64,000 nucleotides of DNA from Lentzea xinjiangensis (GCF_900110955.1 NZ_FOFR01000011.1:186001-250000); one strand, 5' to 3'. Shown: positions 1-9,937, counted from the first letter of the stretch. Notes: a model not told the origin generated them from the letters alone. Made by a program: numbers and translations.

Positions 1-1124
1 GAGCGGGTCGGGTCGGTCGTCGTCATCTGGCCCAGGATGACGAACGGGTTGCGCGGCACCTTGCCGCACGCCAGTTCGTGGGCTGTGGTGGCCAGGCCGT
101 TCACGTCACCGCCGAGGTGGACGGTGCCCGCCCGCGACGCTTCCGGGTTGGCCCACGGGATCGGGCCCGACAGGGCCCAGTCGATCTTGATCGTGTCGCT
201 GTCCCACTGGAACCTCTCCAGGTCGCCGACGAGCTTCGACGGCAGTGCGTCGGCGCCGATCAGGTCCAGGTAGAGCGACGGCGCGGGCACGTCGGCCAGG
301 ACAGCGCGGCGTGCGCGCACGACTGAGCCGTCTGCCAGACGCACGCCGACGGCGACACCGCGGGCGTGCAGCACCTTGGTCACTTTTGCGTTCGTCTCGA
401 TGCGTCCGCCGAAGCGTCGCACCAGGGACGCGGTCAGCTGCCCCGCCCCGCCGCGCGGTACCGGGTTGCCGATGTCCTGCCCGAGCATCGCGAGCAGCCA
501 GCCGAAGCCCGCGCCGCCGGCCTGGTCGGGGCCGAGGTCCGTGTGCATCGTGTTGCCCGCCAGCAGGACGCGGGCGCCCTCGCCGGCGAACAGCTCCTCG
601 CCGAGGCGCCGCGCGGGCAACGTCAGCAGCCGCACCAGCCGCAGCGCGTCACCGGGGCCGAGCGCGCGCAGCAACGACGCACCGCCGCGCACGGGCGGGA
701 ACGGTCGCAGCAGGCTCTCCAGCACGGCGTCGCGGACCTGCCGCCAGCGGGCGTGCTCGGCCTGCCACGCCTCGGCGTCCGAGTCCGCGAACGCGCCGAC
801 GGACTTCGCGGTGACCTCGACGTCACGGGAGAGGAGCGCGACACGGTCGTCGGGCAGCACATGGGCGAGCACGGCAGGTGCGTGCTCCCAGTGCACGTCG
901 AGGTTCAACGCGCCGAGGACCGGCGAGCCGAGCCCGAGGGGGTAGAACGCGCTGTAGACGTCGTTGGTGAAGCCCGGTGCCGTTGTCTCCGCGGAGGCGA
1001 CGGCACCACCGGGGGTGGCGCGCTGCTCCAGCACCAGCACGTCCCAGCCCGCGTCGGCGAGCAGGGTCGCGGCGACCAGTCCGTTCGGGCCGGAGCCGAT
1101 GACGATCGCGTCGACCTCTTTCAC
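1..1124 (-). CDS. FAD-dependent oxidoreductase, phytoene desaturase-like (3' end outside window)
   Basis: Partial gene; its C-terminus lies beyond the left edge, leaving about 374 codons. The N-terminus carries the dinucleotide-binding motif VIGSGPNGLVAA, followed by a glutamate-ended second strand (VLVLEQ) and a GGAGQL motif downstream, as in the phytoene desaturase/COG1233 group of flavoproteins. The substrate cannot be told from sequence; carotenoid or other polyprenoid oxidation is only a family-based guess. GTG start at 1124, preceded by GGGAGGA. The start overlaps the stop of the upstream epimerase (GTGA), so the two are probably translationally coupled. Last visible gene of a leftward hemerythrin-epimerase-oxidoreductase operon. 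Confidence 0.8.
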   Translation of the reverse strand, partial: MKEVDAIVIGSGPNGLVAATLLADAGWDVLVLEQRATPGGAVASAETTAPGFTNDVYSAFYPLGLGSPVLGALNLDVHWEHAPAVLAHVLPDDRVALLSRDVEVTAKSVGAFADSDAEAWQAEHARWRQVRDAVLESLLRPFPPVRGGASLLRALGPGDALRLVRLLTLPARRLGEELFAGEGARVLLAGNTMHTDLGPDQAGGAGFGWLLAMLGQDIGNPVPRGGAGQLTASLVRRFGGRIETNAKVTKVLHARGVAVGVRLADGSVVRARRAVLADVPAPSLYLDLIGADALPSKLVGDLERFQWDSDTIKIDWALSGPIPWANPEASRAGTVHLGGDVNGLATTAHELACGKVPRNPFVILGQMTTTDPTR

Positions 1125-1984
1125 GCACGTCCTCCCATTGCCGTAACCACCTCACGGAGCACATCACGTGCGTCGTGTTCGGGCCACCATTCCAGATCCT
1201 CGTGTGCTCGTGTGGTGCGCACGAGCGGTGCCTGATCGGCCATCCGGACCCATTCCGGGCTCAGCGGCTGCAAACCCAGCCGTGCCGTCGCGCCCGCCAG
1301 CTTCTCGATCACCGGGTAGGGCACCGGTATCCGGCCGGCGCCGACGCGATCGGCGATCATCGGCGCGGTCAGCACCGGCTCGGACGCGAGGTTGAACGCT
1401 CCGACCGCCTTGCGCCGCACGATCTCGACGATCGCCCGGGCCACGTCGTCGGCGTGCACGAGCTGCAGCCGCAGGTCGTTCCACAGCGGGATCGGCAGCA
1501 TCGGCAGCAGCTTGGGCGGTAGCAACGGGCTGAGCAGCCAGCGGCGGATCTGCTCGGCGGCCGACGCCTGCCCGATGCCGCACGGGCGGATCACCGCGCA
1601 CGGCAACGGGTAGCGTTTGATCATTTCTTCCAGCCGCACCTTGTGCGCGCTGTAGGTGTTGCCGGGGATGCCGGTCAGCGCCCACGACTCGTCGACCCTC
1701 GACCAGCGCGGCGCCGGCCCGTACGCCGCGACGGACGACGCACAGACCAGGTGACCGACCTCTTCTTTCACACACGCGGCAAGCACGTGCTCACTGCCGT
1801 CGATGTTCGTGTCGCGGTCCGCCGGCTTGATCGCCCACGCCAGGTGCACCACGACGTCGGCACCGCGGATGGCATCCCGCAACGACGACAGCGCGCGCAC
1901 GTCCACACCGACGTCCTCGAACGGGAGGAAGCGGCGGAGCGCGGTGCCGACGTTGCCGGAGCCGCCGGTGACGACGATCCTCAC
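1121..1984 (-). CDS. NAD-dependent epimerase/dehydratase (extended SDR)
   Basis: 287-residue Rossmann protein. The glycine-rich motif TGGSGNVG sits at residues 6-13, and a YSAHK motif matches the YxxxK catalytic pair of extended short-chain dehydrogenases. Members of this group act on nucleotide sugars or reduce related carbonyls; the substrate is not identifiable here. I chose the GTG at 1984 because the glycine motif then falls at the usual distance from the N-terminus; the same frame stays open further upstream but runs antisense-like through the hemerythrin gene. It overlaps both neighbours by 4 bases (GTGA junctions), which indicates one coupled transcript. Confidence 0.85.
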   Translation of the reverse strand: MRIVVTGGSGNVGTALRRFLPFEDVGVDVRALSSLRDAIRGADVVVHLAWAIKPADRDTNIDGSEHVLAACVKEEVGHLVCASSVAAYGPAPRWSRVDESWALTGIPGNTYSAHKVRLEEMIKRYPLPCAVIRPCGIGQASAAEQIRRWLLSPLLPPKLLPMLPIPLWNDLRLQLVHADDVARAIVEIVRRKAVGAFNLASEPVLTAPMIADRVGAGRIPVPYPVIEKLAGATARLGLQPLSPEWVRMADQAPLVRTTRAHEDLEWWPEHDARDVLREVVTAMGGRA

Positions 1985-2520
1985 CCGAGCACCTTGCGGA
2001 TCGCGTCCCGTGCCTTGTCCACGACGGCCACTACCGGGCCGAGCGCCATGTTCGCGATCGGGCTCTCGACGCCCGGATGCGGGCGCGTCGGCGCGATGGC
2101 CTCGGCGGCGCGCACGGCCTTGGCCATGCGCTCCAGGCGTTCCTGGTCGTACTTCTCGCGCAGCAGCGGGAACTCGGTCTGCTCCTCGTGTTCCGCGTGG
2201 GCGAGCACGTCGTCGCGCAACTGCACGAGCAACGTGTCGAAGCCCTCGGCGTCGGGCCCGATGCGGTCCATCGTGCTGAGGAGTTCCTTGGCGCGGTGCT
2301 CCTCGGCGACGCGCGCGTCCACGATCGGCTCGCCGCCGTCCACGCGTTTGACGGCGGGGTGGACGATCTCCTCCTCCGCGGTCTCGTGGATGGAGAGCAG
2401 CCGGACGAGCTGGTACCACGCTTCCTTGCGTTCGTCGCCGGTCGCGGTCTCCAGTTCGGTGAACAGCGTCCGGATTTCGGCGTGCTGGCGGTGCAGCAGA
2501 GTGATCACGTCATCAGCCAT
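1981..2520 (-). CDS. Hemerythrin HHE-domain protein
   Basis: 179-residue helical protein with the spaced His/Glu residues of an HHE cation-binding domain: LLHRQHAEI near the N-terminus, IHETAEEEIVHPAV around residues 56-70, an EEHRAKEL helix, and HAEHEEQTEFPLL near residue 115. Such domains bind a di-iron centre and may sense or store oxygen or protect iron. The ATG at 2520 is preferred because the first HHE histidine helix follows immediately. It is the first gene of a three-gene leftward operon and overlaps the epimerase by 4 bases. Its direct role beside an epimerase and a flavoprotein is unknown. Confidence 0.85.
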   Translation of the reverse strand: MADDVITLLHRQHAEIRTLFTELETATGDERKEAWYQLVRLLSIHETAEEEIVHPAVKRVDGGEPIVDARVAEEHRAKELLSTMDRIGPDAEGFDTLLVQLRDDVLAHAEHEEQTEFPLLREKYDQERLERMAKAVRAAEAIAPTRPHPGVESPIANMALGPVVAVVDKARDAIRKVLG

Positions 2521-2597
2521 GTGCCCCGGATACCCGAAATGTGATCGGCAACCCCGCATCTCATTTCGTTCGGCACCGAAGGGCTAGCACACTCCGT

Positions 2598-2621
2598 GGT
2601 TCATAGGAAGTCACATGAACC
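2598..2621. promoter_or_regulatory. Inverted repeat in divergent intergenic region
   Basis: GGTTCAT and ATGAACC form a perfect 7-base inverted repeat around a 10-base spacer. It lies in the roughly 200-base, comparatively AT-rich gap between the leftward hemerythrin operon and the rightward binding-protein gene, so it could be an operator for either. No regulator is encoded next to it and no family is assigned. Confidence 0.3.
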
Positions 2622-2726
2622 TTACGCATCTGTGTTCCGTAGCACATAAGGGGCCATTGGGTGAGGCTCCGCCGAATACTGAGCTACCGCTTAGTACGCC
2701 TCGATCATCTGGACAAGGACTGCTGA

Positions 2727-3965
2727 ATGACCCTCCGCCGCCGTGTACTGCCCACAGTCTTGGCGCTCGTCCTCCTCGTTGCCGGCTGCGGCGCTCAGGG
2801 TGACGAGAAGGCCCAGGTCAAGACGGGACCGGGTGTTACCGACGACACGATCTCCCTCGGCATCCTCACCGACATGACCGGGCCGTTCAAAGCCTCCGCG
2901 CTGACCAGGATGAAGGGCTACGAGCTCTACCTGAAGCAGGTCAACGACCGCGGGGGCATCTGCGGCCGCCGGGTCGAGCTCAAGCAGAAGGACCACGCGT
3001 ACGACGTGCAGAAGGCGCTCGACGCCTACTTCGACCTGGAACCGCAGGTCCTCGGCCTGCTGGAGCTGGCGGGCACCCCGATGACCGCCGCCATCGAGCC
3101 CGACATCATGCAGACCCGCACGCTGACCGCGCCCGCCTCGTGGGCCGCGTCCCTGCTGGGCAACCCGCACATGATGATCGTGGGCACCACGTACGACCTC
3201 GACGTCATCAACGGGCTCGACCACTACAAGCGCCGCGGGGTGATCAAGGAGGGCGACACCGTCGGCCACGTGTTCGCCTCGGGCAGCTACGGCGACAACG
3301 CGGTCGAGGGCAGCCGGTTCGTCGGCCAGCAGTGGAACATGAAGATCGCCGAGCAGGCGATCGGCGAGACCACGGCCGACCTCAGCCAGCAGATCGCCGC
3401 GCTGAAGGCCGCCGGCGCGAAGGCCGTCGTGCTGAGCACCACGCCCGCCCAGACCGCCGCGGCGGTGGGGGTGGCCGCCGCGCTCAAGTGGGACGTGCCG
3501 TTCATGGTCAACGTGGTCGGGTTCGACACCGCGATCCTCGACTCGCCCGTCGGCGCCGCCGTCGAGAAGCAGGTGTCCGTGGTCACGTCGGTGGCGCCGT
3601 TCACCGGCACCCAGGAGGGACCGCGCGAGGTCGCTGCGGCGTTCAACGAGAACTACCCGAACGACAAGCCGGCGATCTACGTCGACCACGGCTACACGGT
3701 CGCGATGGTGTTCCTCGCGGTCGTGGAGAAGGCCTGCAAGAACGGCGACCTCACGCGCGACGGCGTGCTGAAGGCGTTCCACGACACCAACGGCCTGGAC
3801 ACCAAGGGGCTGACCGGCGCGCTGCACTACTCGCTGGTGGGACGGCCCTCCGCCACCCAGTCGTACGTCACCAAGGTGGACAGGGCGGCGCCCGGCGGTC
3901 TCACGACCGTCGAGGAGCTGTTCGAGTCCGAGCTGGTGAAGGCGAAGGGCACGCGCGCCAAGTAG
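2727..3965 (+). CDS. ABC transporter substrate-binding lipoprotein, branched-chain amino-acid type
   Basis: 412-residue exported lipoprotein. The signal peptide ends in the lipobox LVAGC, with the lipidated cysteine at residue 21, and the mature part begins with the typical type-1 periplasmic fold signature (ISLGILTDMTGPFK). It resembles LivJ/Leu-Ile-Val-type receptors, which bind amino acids, amides or small aromatic acids outside the membrane. No permease or ATPase gene lies beside it, so it is an orphan receptor whose transporter must be elsewhere. It ends 6 bases before a strong hairpin terminator shared with the convergent tex gene. Confidence 0.9.
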   Translation: MTLRRRVLPTVLALVLLVAGCGAQGDEKAQVKTGPGVTDDTISLGILTDMTGPFKASALTRMKGYELYLKQVNDRGGICGRRVELKQKDHAYDVQKALDAYFDLEPQVLGLLELAGTPMTAAIEPDIMQTRTLTAPASWAASLLGNPHMMIVGTTYDLDVINGLDHYKRRGVIKEGDTVGHVFASGSYGDNAVEGSRFVGQQWNMKIAEQAIGETTADLSQQIAALKAAGAKAVVLSTTPAQTAAAVGVAAALKWDVPFMVNVVGFDTAILDSPVGAAVEKQVSVVTSVAPFTGTQEGPREVAAAFNENYPNDKPAIYVDHGYTVAMVFLAVVEKACKNGDLTRDGVLKAFHDTNGLDTKGLTGALHYSLVGRPSATQSYVTKVDRAAPGGLTTVEELFESELVKAKGTRAK

Positions 3966-3970
3966 GGCTG

Positions 3971-4015
3971 ACGCGGAAGGGGCCTCTCCCGCGTCGGGAG
4001 AGGCCCCTTCCGCGT
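3971..4015. terminator. Bidirectional hairpin terminator
   Basis: Two perfectly complementary 20-base arms (3971-3990 and 3996-4015) flank a 5-base loop. It lies exactly between the stop codons of two convergent genes, the binding protein and tex. No long U-tract is visible, which is common for actinomycete terminators; the symmetry lets it serve both strands. Confidence 0.85.
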
Positions 4016-4020
4016 GTCGC

Positions 4021-6339
4021 CTACTTGCCGAACCCGGCCTTGCGGAGCGCGTCCGCCATCGACCCGCCGGCGGGCGGGGGCGAGGTGCGGTTCTGGCCGC
4101 CTCGCTGCGGCTGCCCGCCGCGCTGCGGCCGGCGGTCCCGGCCGCCGCCGCCCTGCTGCTTCGGAGCGGGCTTGCCCGGCTCGTCGGTCAGGCGCAGCGT
4201 CAGGCCGATCCGCTTGCGGGCCTCGTCGACCTCCAGCACCTTCACCCGCACCACGTCACCGGACTTCACGACGTCGCGCGGGTCCTTCACGTAGGTGTTC
4301 GACAGGGCGGAGATGTGCACGAGGCCGTCCTGGTGCACGCCGATGTCGACGAACGCGCCGAAGGCGGCCACGTTCGTCACGACGCCCTCCAGCACCATGC
4401 CGGGCTTGAGGTCGGCGATCTTCTCGACGCCGTCCGCGAAGGTCGCCGTCTTGAAGGCCGGGCGCGGGTCGCGGCCGGGCTTCTCGAGCTCCTTGAGGAT
4501 GTCCGTGACGGTCGGCAGACCGAACTGCTCGTCGACGAACTTCTCCGGCCGCAGCTTCGTGAGCACGGCGGTGTTGCCGATCAGCTCGGCGCCCGCCTCC
4601 GCCTGCATCCTGCGCACGACCGGGTACGCCTCGGGGTGCACCGAGGAGGCGTCGAGCGGCTCGTCGCCGCCGCGGATCTTGAGGAAGCCCGCGCACTGCT
4701 CGAACGCCTTCGGGCCGAGCCGCGGCACGTTCTTCAGCGCCGTGCGCGAGGTGAACGGACCGTGCTGGTCGCGGTGCAGCACGATGTTCTCCGCGAGACC
4801 GGCGGTGATGCCGGAGACGCGGGCCAGCAGCGGCACGGAGGCGGTGTTGAGGTCGACGCCGACCGCGTTCACGCAGTCCTCGACCACCGCGTCGAGCGAC
4901 CGCGACAGCTTCGCCTCGGACAGGTCGTGCTGGTACTGGCCCACGCCGATCGACTTCGGGTCGATCTTCACGAGCTCGGCCAGCGGGTCCTGCAGTCGCC
5001 GCGCGATCGACACCGCGCCGCGGATCGACACGTCGAGGTCCGGCAGCTCCGAGGACGCGTACGCCGACGCGGAGTAGACCGACGCGCCCGCCTCCGACAC
5101 GACGATCTTGGTGAGGTTGAGCTCGGGGTGGCGCTTGATCAGGTCGGCGGCCAGCTTGTCCGTCTCGCGCGACGCCGTGCCGTTGCCGATCGCGATCAGG
5201 TCGACCTTGTGCTGCCTGGCCAGTGCCGCGAGCTTCGCGATCGACTCGTCCCAGCGGTTCGCGGGCACGTGCGGCTGGATGACGCCGTGCGCGACGACCT
5301 TGCCGGTGGGGTCGACGACCGCGACCTTCACGCCGGTGCGGTAGCCGGGGTCGAGGCCCATCGTGGCGCGCGTGCCGGCCGGGGCGGCCAGCAGCAGGTC
5401 GCGCAGGTTCGAGGCGAACACCTTCACGGCCTCGTCCTCGGCGAACGCGCGCAGCCGGCCGCGCAGGTCGATGCCCAGGTGCACGAGGATCCGGGTCCGC
5501 CACGCCCAGCGCACGGTGTCGGTGAGCCACTTGTCGGCGGGACGGCCGCGGTCGTCGATGCCGAACCGGGCCGCGATGCGCGTCTCGAACGACGACGGCC
5601 CGTCCTCCCTGGGCTCCTCCGGCTCCAGGACGAGGTCGAGGACCTCCTCCTTCTCGCCGCGGAACAGCGCGAGGATGCGGTGCGAGGGCAGCTTCGAGAA
5701 GGGCTCGTCGAAGTCGAAGTAGTCGGCGAACTTGGCGCCCTCGGTCTCCTTGCCCTCGCGGACCTTGGAGACGACGCGGCCGCGCGTCCACATCTGCTCG
5801 CGCAGCTCGCCGATCAGGTCGCCGTCCTCGCCGAACCGCTCGACCAGGATGGCCCGCGCGCCCTGCAGGGCGGCCGCCGCGTCGGCGACCTCCTTGGCCG
5901 GGTCGACGAACTTCGCGGCCTCCTCCTGCGGGTGCAGCGAAGGATCACCCAGAAGTGCGTCGGCGAGCGGTTCGAGACCGGCTTCCTTCGCGATCTGGGC
6001 CTTGGTGCGGCGCTTGGGCTTGTAGGGCAGGTAGAGGTCCTCCAGCCGCGCCTTGGATTCGGCGGCGAGGATCTGCGCTTCCAGCGCCTCGTCGAGTTTG
6101 CCCTGCTCGCGGATCGAGGTGAGAACCGCCGTGCGGCGCTCCTCCAGCTCGCGCAGGTAGCCGAGCCGCTCCTCGAGCGTGCGCAGCTGCGCGTCGTCAA
6201 GACCGCCTGTCGCCTCCTTGCGGTACCGGGCGACGAACGGGACGGTCGCGCCACCGTCGAGCAGTTCGACAGCAGAGCTGACCTGGCCGCTGGCCACGCC
6301 GAGCTCGTCAGCGATCTTCTGGTGGATGAGCGTTGTCAC
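4021..6339 (-). CDS. tex: Tex-family S1 RNA-binding transcription accessory protein
   Basis: 772 residues, normal for Tex. Domains in order: helical Tex N-terminal domain, a YqgF/RNase H-like fold starting at the motif [17 protein letters not shown], helix-hairpin-helix segments, and an S1 RNA-binding domain near residues 630-700 ([19 protein letters not shown]). The C-terminal tail is rich in Gly, Arg and Gln and ends in a conserved-looking [12 protein letters not shown] segment. Tex binds RNA and associates with transcription and virulence-gene expression in other bacteria. I chose GTG 6339; an ATG at 6378 would add 13 unconserved residues and reach within 10 bases of the divergent gene. 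Confidence 0.93.
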   Translation of the reverse strand: MTTLIHQKIADELGVASGQVSSAVELLDGGATVPFVARYRKEATGGLDDAQLRTLEERLGYLRELEERRTAVLTSIREQGKLDEALEAQILAAESKARLEDLYLPYKPKRRTKAQIAKEAGLEPLADALLGDPSLHPQEEAAKFVDPAKEVADAAAALQGARAILVERFGEDGDLIGELREQMWTRGRVVSKVREGKETEGAKFADYFDFDEPFSKLPSHRILALFRGEKEEVLDLVLEPEEPREDGPSSFETRIAARFGIDDRGRPADKWLTDTVRWAWRTRILVHLGIDLRGRLRAFAEDEAVKVFASNLRDLLLAAPAGTRATMGLDPGYRTGVKVAVVDPTGKVVAHGVIQPHVPANRWDESIAKLAALARQHKVDLIAIGNGTASRETDKLAADLIKRHPELNLTKIVVSEAGASVYSASAYASSELPDLDVSIRGAVSIARRLQDPLAELVKIDPKSIGVGQYQHDLSEAKLSRSLDAVVEDCVNAVGVDLNTASVPLLARVSGITAGLAENIVLHRDQHGPFTSRTALKNVPRLGPKAFEQCAGFLKIRGGDEPLDASSVHPEAYPVVRRMQAEAGAELIGNTAVLTKLRPEKFVDEQFGLPTVTDILKELEKPGRDPRPAFKTATFADGVEKIADLKPGMVLEGVVTNVAAFGAFVDIGVHQDGLVHISALSNTYVKDPRDVVKSGDVVRVKVLEVDEARKRIGLTLRLTDEPGKPAPKQQGGGGRDRRPQRGGQPQRGGQNRTSPPPAGGSMADALRKAGFGK

Positions 6340-6387
6340 AGCGCGCCATTCTGCCCGTTGCCGGTTTCGGCGTGGCACGGTGTCCGG

Positions 6388-7479
6388 GTGACCATCGCCG
6401 AGGTCGTCCCCTCACTGCTGTCCGGCCTGGAAGTGCCGGGTGCCGACAACACCCTGGACCTGCCCGCCGCCCGGCGTGTCGTCCTGCTGCTCGTCGACGG
6501 GCTGGGCCACGAGCTGCTGCGCGAGCACGCCGATCACGCCCCCTTCCTGTCCGGGTTGGCCGGCCGGGACATCTCCGCGGGTTTCCCGTCGTCGACCGCC
6601 ACGAGCCTCGCCTCGATCGGCACCGGGCTGCTCTCCGGCGAGCACGGCATCGTCGGCTACACGTTCGCGGTCGGCGACGAGGTGCTCAACTCGCTGACCT
6701 GGTCGCGGGCCGGCGACCAGCACCACGACCTGCGCAAGGCGCTCGTGCCCGAGGTCGTGCAGCCGCACCCGACGCTGTTCGAGCGCGCGGCGGCGGCCGG
6801 GGTCGCGGTCAGCGCGGTCGCGCCGCTCGCCCACCGGGGCAGCGGGCTGACGCGGGCGGTGCTGCGCGGCTCGTGGTTCCGCGGCGCCGCTGGCTTCGGC
6901 GACCTCGCCCTCGGCGCCGTCGCGGCGGTGGGCAAGGACCGCTCGTTCTGCTACGCCTACCACCCGGACCTCGACACCATCGGCCACCTCTACAGGCCCG
7001 GTTCGCCGGAGTGGCTGCTGCAACTGGAGTTCGTCGACGCGCTCGCCTCGCGCATCGCGTCCCGGCTGCCCGCCGGCGCGGTGCTCGTCGTCACGGCCGA
7101 CCACGGCATGGTCACCGCGGGCGAGCGGATCGACTTCGACACCGAACCCGCGCTGTGGGAGGGGGTCCGCGTGATCGCGGGTGAGCCGCGGGTGCGCTAC
7201 CTGCACACCGGCAGCGACGAGGTGCTGGAGGTGTGGCGGGAGTTCCTCGGCGACCGCGCGGAGGTCCTCGCGCGGGAGGACGCCGTGCGGGCCGGGTGGT
7301 TCGGGCCGATCAGCCCGCTCGCGGTGGACCGCATCGGCGACGTCGTCGTGGCGATGAAGGGCTCCGCGGTCGTCGTGCGCAGCCAGGCCGAGCCGTGGCT
7401 CAGCAACCTGACCGGCTTCCACGGCTCGCGGACGCGCCGGGAGCTGGCGATCCCGCTGCTGGTGCACATCGCTCAGTGA
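6388..7479 (+). CDS. Alkaline phosphatase-superfamily nucleotide pyrophosphatase/phosphodiesterase
   Basis: 363 residues with the alkaline-phosphatase-fold metal and nucleophile motifs: [11 protein letters not shown] (first metal aspartate), [14 protein letters not shown] (threonine nucleophile region), [11 protein letters not shown] and VTADHGMV (second metal site). This set is characteristic of nucleotide pyrophosphatase/phosphodiesterases that cleave phosphodiester or pyrophosphate bonds. There is no obvious signal peptide, so it is probably cytoplasmic. GTG 6388 is used because the family core starts directly after it; the frame is also open leftward but there it is antisense to tex. It is divergent from tex with about 50 bases between the starts. 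Confidence 0.88.
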   Translation: MTIAEVVPSLLSGLEVPGADNTLDLPAARRVVLLLVDGLGHELLREHADHAPFLSGLAGRDISAGFPSSTATSLASIGTGLLSGEHGIVGYTFAVGDEVLNSLTWSRAGDQHHDLRKALVPEVVQPHPTLFERAAAAGVAVSAVAPLAHRGSGLTRAVLRGSWFRGAAGFGDLALGAVAAVGKDRSFCYAYHPDLDTIGHLYRPGSPEWLLQLEFVDALASRIASRLPAGAVLVVTADHGMVTAGERIDFDTEPALWEGVRVIAGEPRVRYLHTGSDEVLEVWREFLGDRAEVLAREDAVRAGWFGPISPLAVDRIGDVVVAMKGSAVVVRSQAEPWLSNLTGFHGSRTRRELAIPLLVHIAQ

Positions 7480-7525
7480 CTTCAGTGTAGACCAAAACCA
7501 GCTCTCCTCCCGAGGACCGCGGAAC

Positions 7526-8386
7526 GTGACGATCGAACTGCCCCGACCCATCGGCTTCGTGCTCGGTGGCGGGGGAAGCCTGGGCGCCGCGCAGGTCGGC
7601 ATGTTGCGCGCATTGCGGGACCACGGCGTGCGACCGGACGTCGTCGCCGGCACTTCGGTCGGCTCGGTCAACGGCGCGTTGCTCGCCCTCGACCCGGACC
7701 GGGCGGCCGAGCGCCTGGCCGTGCTGTGGCAGGGCATGACGCGTCAGCGGGTGTTCCCCGGCGGACCGATCGCGCAACTGAGGTCGTTGCGCACCAACAA
7801 GACCTACCTCTTCCCGAACACGGGCCTCGCGGCCGTGCTGTCCGAGGGCCTGGACGGCAGCGCGGACTTCGCGGACCTGACGTTGCCGTTCGGCGCGGTG
7901 TCGGTGGACTGCGTGACGGGCGAGGCCGTGAACATCACCACCGGCCCGCTGGTCCCGGCCATCCTCGCCAGCGCGGCGATTCCCGGCGTCTACCCGCCGG
8001 TCCGCATCGACGACCGGGTGCTCTACGACGGCGGTGTCCTCGCCAACGTGCCGATCCGCCAGGCCCTCGCGATGGGCGCGAAGTCGTTGGTGGTGCTGGA
8101 CTGCGCGTTCCCCGGCCACCTGCCGGGGGTGCCGGGGACGCTCGCCGAGACGCTGCTGTTCTGGGCGACGCTGGGCATGCGCAACCAGGCCGTGCTGGAG
8201 GTGGAGCTCGCCTCGCAGCACGCGCCGGTGCTATACCTGCCGGGACCGCCCGTGCAGGCCGTGACGCCGCTGGACTTCTCGCACACCGCGGAACTGGTCG
8301 AGGCGTCCTACCTGGCCTCGGCCACGTTCCTGACGACGCTGGAGATCGCCGGCGCCGGGCTGTACGGCCACCCGTCACACGGTTAG
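7526..8386 (+). CDS. Patatin-like phospholipase family protein
   Basis: 286 residues. The oxyanion-hole glycine motif GGGGSLG (about residues 14-20), the nucleophile elbow GTSVG with Ser44, and the DGG motif with Asp168 make up the Ser-Asp dyad of patatin-like lipid acyl hydrolases. It probably hydrolyses a phospholipid or other acyl ester in the cytoplasm. GTG start at 7526, 46 bases after the phosphodiesterase, so the two may be cotranscribed. Its last 12 bases overlap the last 12 bases of the convergent phosphotransferase gene. Confidence 0.9.
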   Translation: MTIELPRPIGFVLGGGGSLGAAQVGMLRALRDHGVRPDVVAGTSVGSVNGALLALDPDRAAERLAVLWQGMTRQRVFPGGPIAQLRSLRTNKTYLFPNTGLAAVLSEGLDGSADFADLTLPFGAVSVDCVTGEAVNITTGPLVPAILASAAIPGVYPPVRIDDRVLYDGGVLANVPIRQALAMGAKSLVVLDCAFPGHLPGVPGTLAETLLFWATLGMRNQAVLEVELASQHAPVLYLPGPPVQAVTPLDFSHTAELVEASYLASATFLTTLEIAGAGLYGHPSHG

Positions 8387-9289
8387 GGCGGCCAAGAGGC
8401 GCTCGATGTTGTGCTCGGCGATCTCCCGCATCGCGTCCCGGTGCGGGAAGCCGCCGTCCAGCAACCGCAGCGGACCCTCCACGAGGGACAGGTGCTGCGC
8501 CGTCCGGTACAGGTCCATCCGCGCCGGGTCGAGGTTCTCCACCGGGCGGTGGTGCGGGCCGAACCGCAGCTCCAGGAACACGTGCTCCCACTCGACGTCG
8601 AAGAACATCGCGCCCTCGATGTCGATCAGCACGGGCCGGCCGTCGGCCACGAGCACGTGGTCGGGGCCCAGCTCGCCGTGGAGCAACGCGTGTCCGCCGC
8701 GGGGTTCGACCAGCTCGTGGCGCTGCCACAACAGGGTTTCCAGGCGGTCGCGGGCCTCGGCGATGCGCGGAACGCGGTCGGAGCAGGCGGCGAGGTGGCC
8801 GAGGGCCCGCCGCAGCACCACGTCCGGCACCGGGGGCGCGTCCGCGGGCTGGAGCGCGCCGGGGCGGCCGTACCGCGGACTGAGGTGGCTGTGCATCGCG
8901 CCGACGTCGTCCCAGAACCGGTCGAGCACCTCGGTGCCGTGCTCCAGCAGTTCCTCCAGGAACTCGCCGCCCAGGTCCTCGACCACGACCACGTCGCGGT
9001 CGACCAGCACCAGGCGCGGCACGCACGCGCCTGCCTCGGACAGCGCGGTGTGCGCGGTCAGGAACAGGTCGCGCCCGCTCGCGTTGCCGAACAACGGATC
9101 CGGTTCGTGCGTGGGCCAGTAGCCCTCCGAGCTGCGCCACACGTACGCGATGCCCGTGGTGCCGTCGTCGAGCGTCAAGCGGTAGACGCCCTTCTTGCTG
9201 CCGCCACGCAGACGGGCCACGTCGCGCAGTTCACGGCCGTACGCCGCGTGCGCGATGTCCGTCAGGTCGGCCACCCCCAGATGTGCCAC
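8375..9289 (-). CDS. Phosphotransferase (APH/choline-kinase-like) family protein
   Basis: 304 residues with an aminoglycoside-phosphotransferase-like kinase fold. The catalytic loop reads LLHGELGPDHVLV where the family usually has HGD-x-x-x-x-N, and the metal-binding motif is LIDIEGA. The Asp-to-Glu change and the missing Asn make ordinary APH kinase activity uncertain; it could phosphorylate a small metabolite or be a pseudokinase. Start GTG 9289 is chosen, with GGGAG upstream; the frame continues through the divergent sigma-factor gene, which is clearly a shadow. It overlaps the patatin gene tail to tail by 12 bases. Confidence 0.75.
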   Translation of the reverse strand: MAHLGVADLTDIAHAAYGRELRDVARLRGGSKKGVYRLTLDDGTTGIAYVWRSSEGYWPTHEPDPLFGNASGRDLFLTAHTALSEAGACVPRLVLVDRDVVVVEDLGGEFLEELLEHGTEVLDRFWDDVGAMHSHLSPRYGRPGALQPADAPPVPDVVLRRALGHLAACSDRVPRIAEARDRLETLLWQRHELVEPRGGHALLHGELGPDHVLVADGRPVLIDIEGAMFFDVEWEHVFLELRFGPHHRPVENLDPARMDLYRTAQHLSLVEGPLRLLDGGFPHRDAMREIAEHNIERLLAALTV

Positions 9290-9358
9290 GCTCCCAAGGT
9301 AGGGGCGGGCGCGTGAAACTGGTGCCAACACATCCGGCGTGAGCGGACACGAACAGGC

Positions 9359-9937
9359 ATGACGACCGAGGACCCGGACGACCGCGCGTTGTGGTCGCAG
9401 GCCGCCGGGGGCAGTGCGCACGCCTTCGGGGTGCTGTTCGACCGGCACGCGAAGGCGGTCTACAACCACTGCTTCCGGCTGACCGCGTCCTGGGCCGAGG
9501 CGGAGGACCACCTGCAGGCGACGTTCCTGCTGGCCTGGCGCAAGCGCGGTCAGGTGGCGAAGCTCGAACGGGAGTCCGCGCTGCCGTGGCTGCTCACGGT
9601 CGCGACGAACGTCGTGCGCAACGAACAGCGGTCGTTCACCCGCCGCCTGAAGAACCTGCGGCGGCTCAACGAGGACACCGCTGTGCCCGATCACGCGGAC
9701 ATGGTCGTGGCACGGCTCGACGACCAGCGACGGATGCAAGAGCTGCTCAAGGCGGTGGCGACACTTCCTCGCAACGAGCAGGAGGCGCTGGCTCTGTGCG
9801 TGTGGTCCGGGGTGTCCTACGAGGATGCCGCGGCCGTGCTCGGCATCGCCGCGGTGAGCGTGCGGGCGCGGGTCAGCAAGGCCAAGGCGAAGCTCCAGCA
9901 GTTCCGCGAGCTCGTGCACACCGGGGAGGACCGATGA
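9359..9937 (+). CDS. ECF-type RNA polymerase sigma factor
   Basis: 192 residues with the two core parts of an extracytoplasmic-function sigma factor: region 2 (FDRHAKAVYNHCFRLT through LQATFLLAWRKR) and a C-terminal region 4 helix-turn-helix (LPRNEQEALALCVWSGVSYEDAA). It directs RNA polymerase to a specific promoter set. The stop overlaps the start of the following membrane protein (ATGA), the usual arrangement of a sigma factor with its anti-sigma factor or signalling partner. The regulated genes cannot be told from here. Confidence 0.9.
   Translation: MTTEDPDDRALWSQAAGGSAHAFGVLFDRHAKAVYNHCFRLTASWAEAEDHLQATFLLAWRKRGQVAKLERESALPWLLTVATNVVRNEQRSFTRRLKNLRRLNEDTAVPDHADMVVARLDDQRRMQELLKAVATLPRNEQEALALCVWSGVSYEDAAAVLGIAAVSVRARVSKAKAKLQQFRELVHTGEDR

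Noticed and set aside
4315-6387. Long upstream extension of the phosphodiesterase frame
   Set aside because: It runs antisense to tex; the real gene begins at GTG 6388 where family motifs start.
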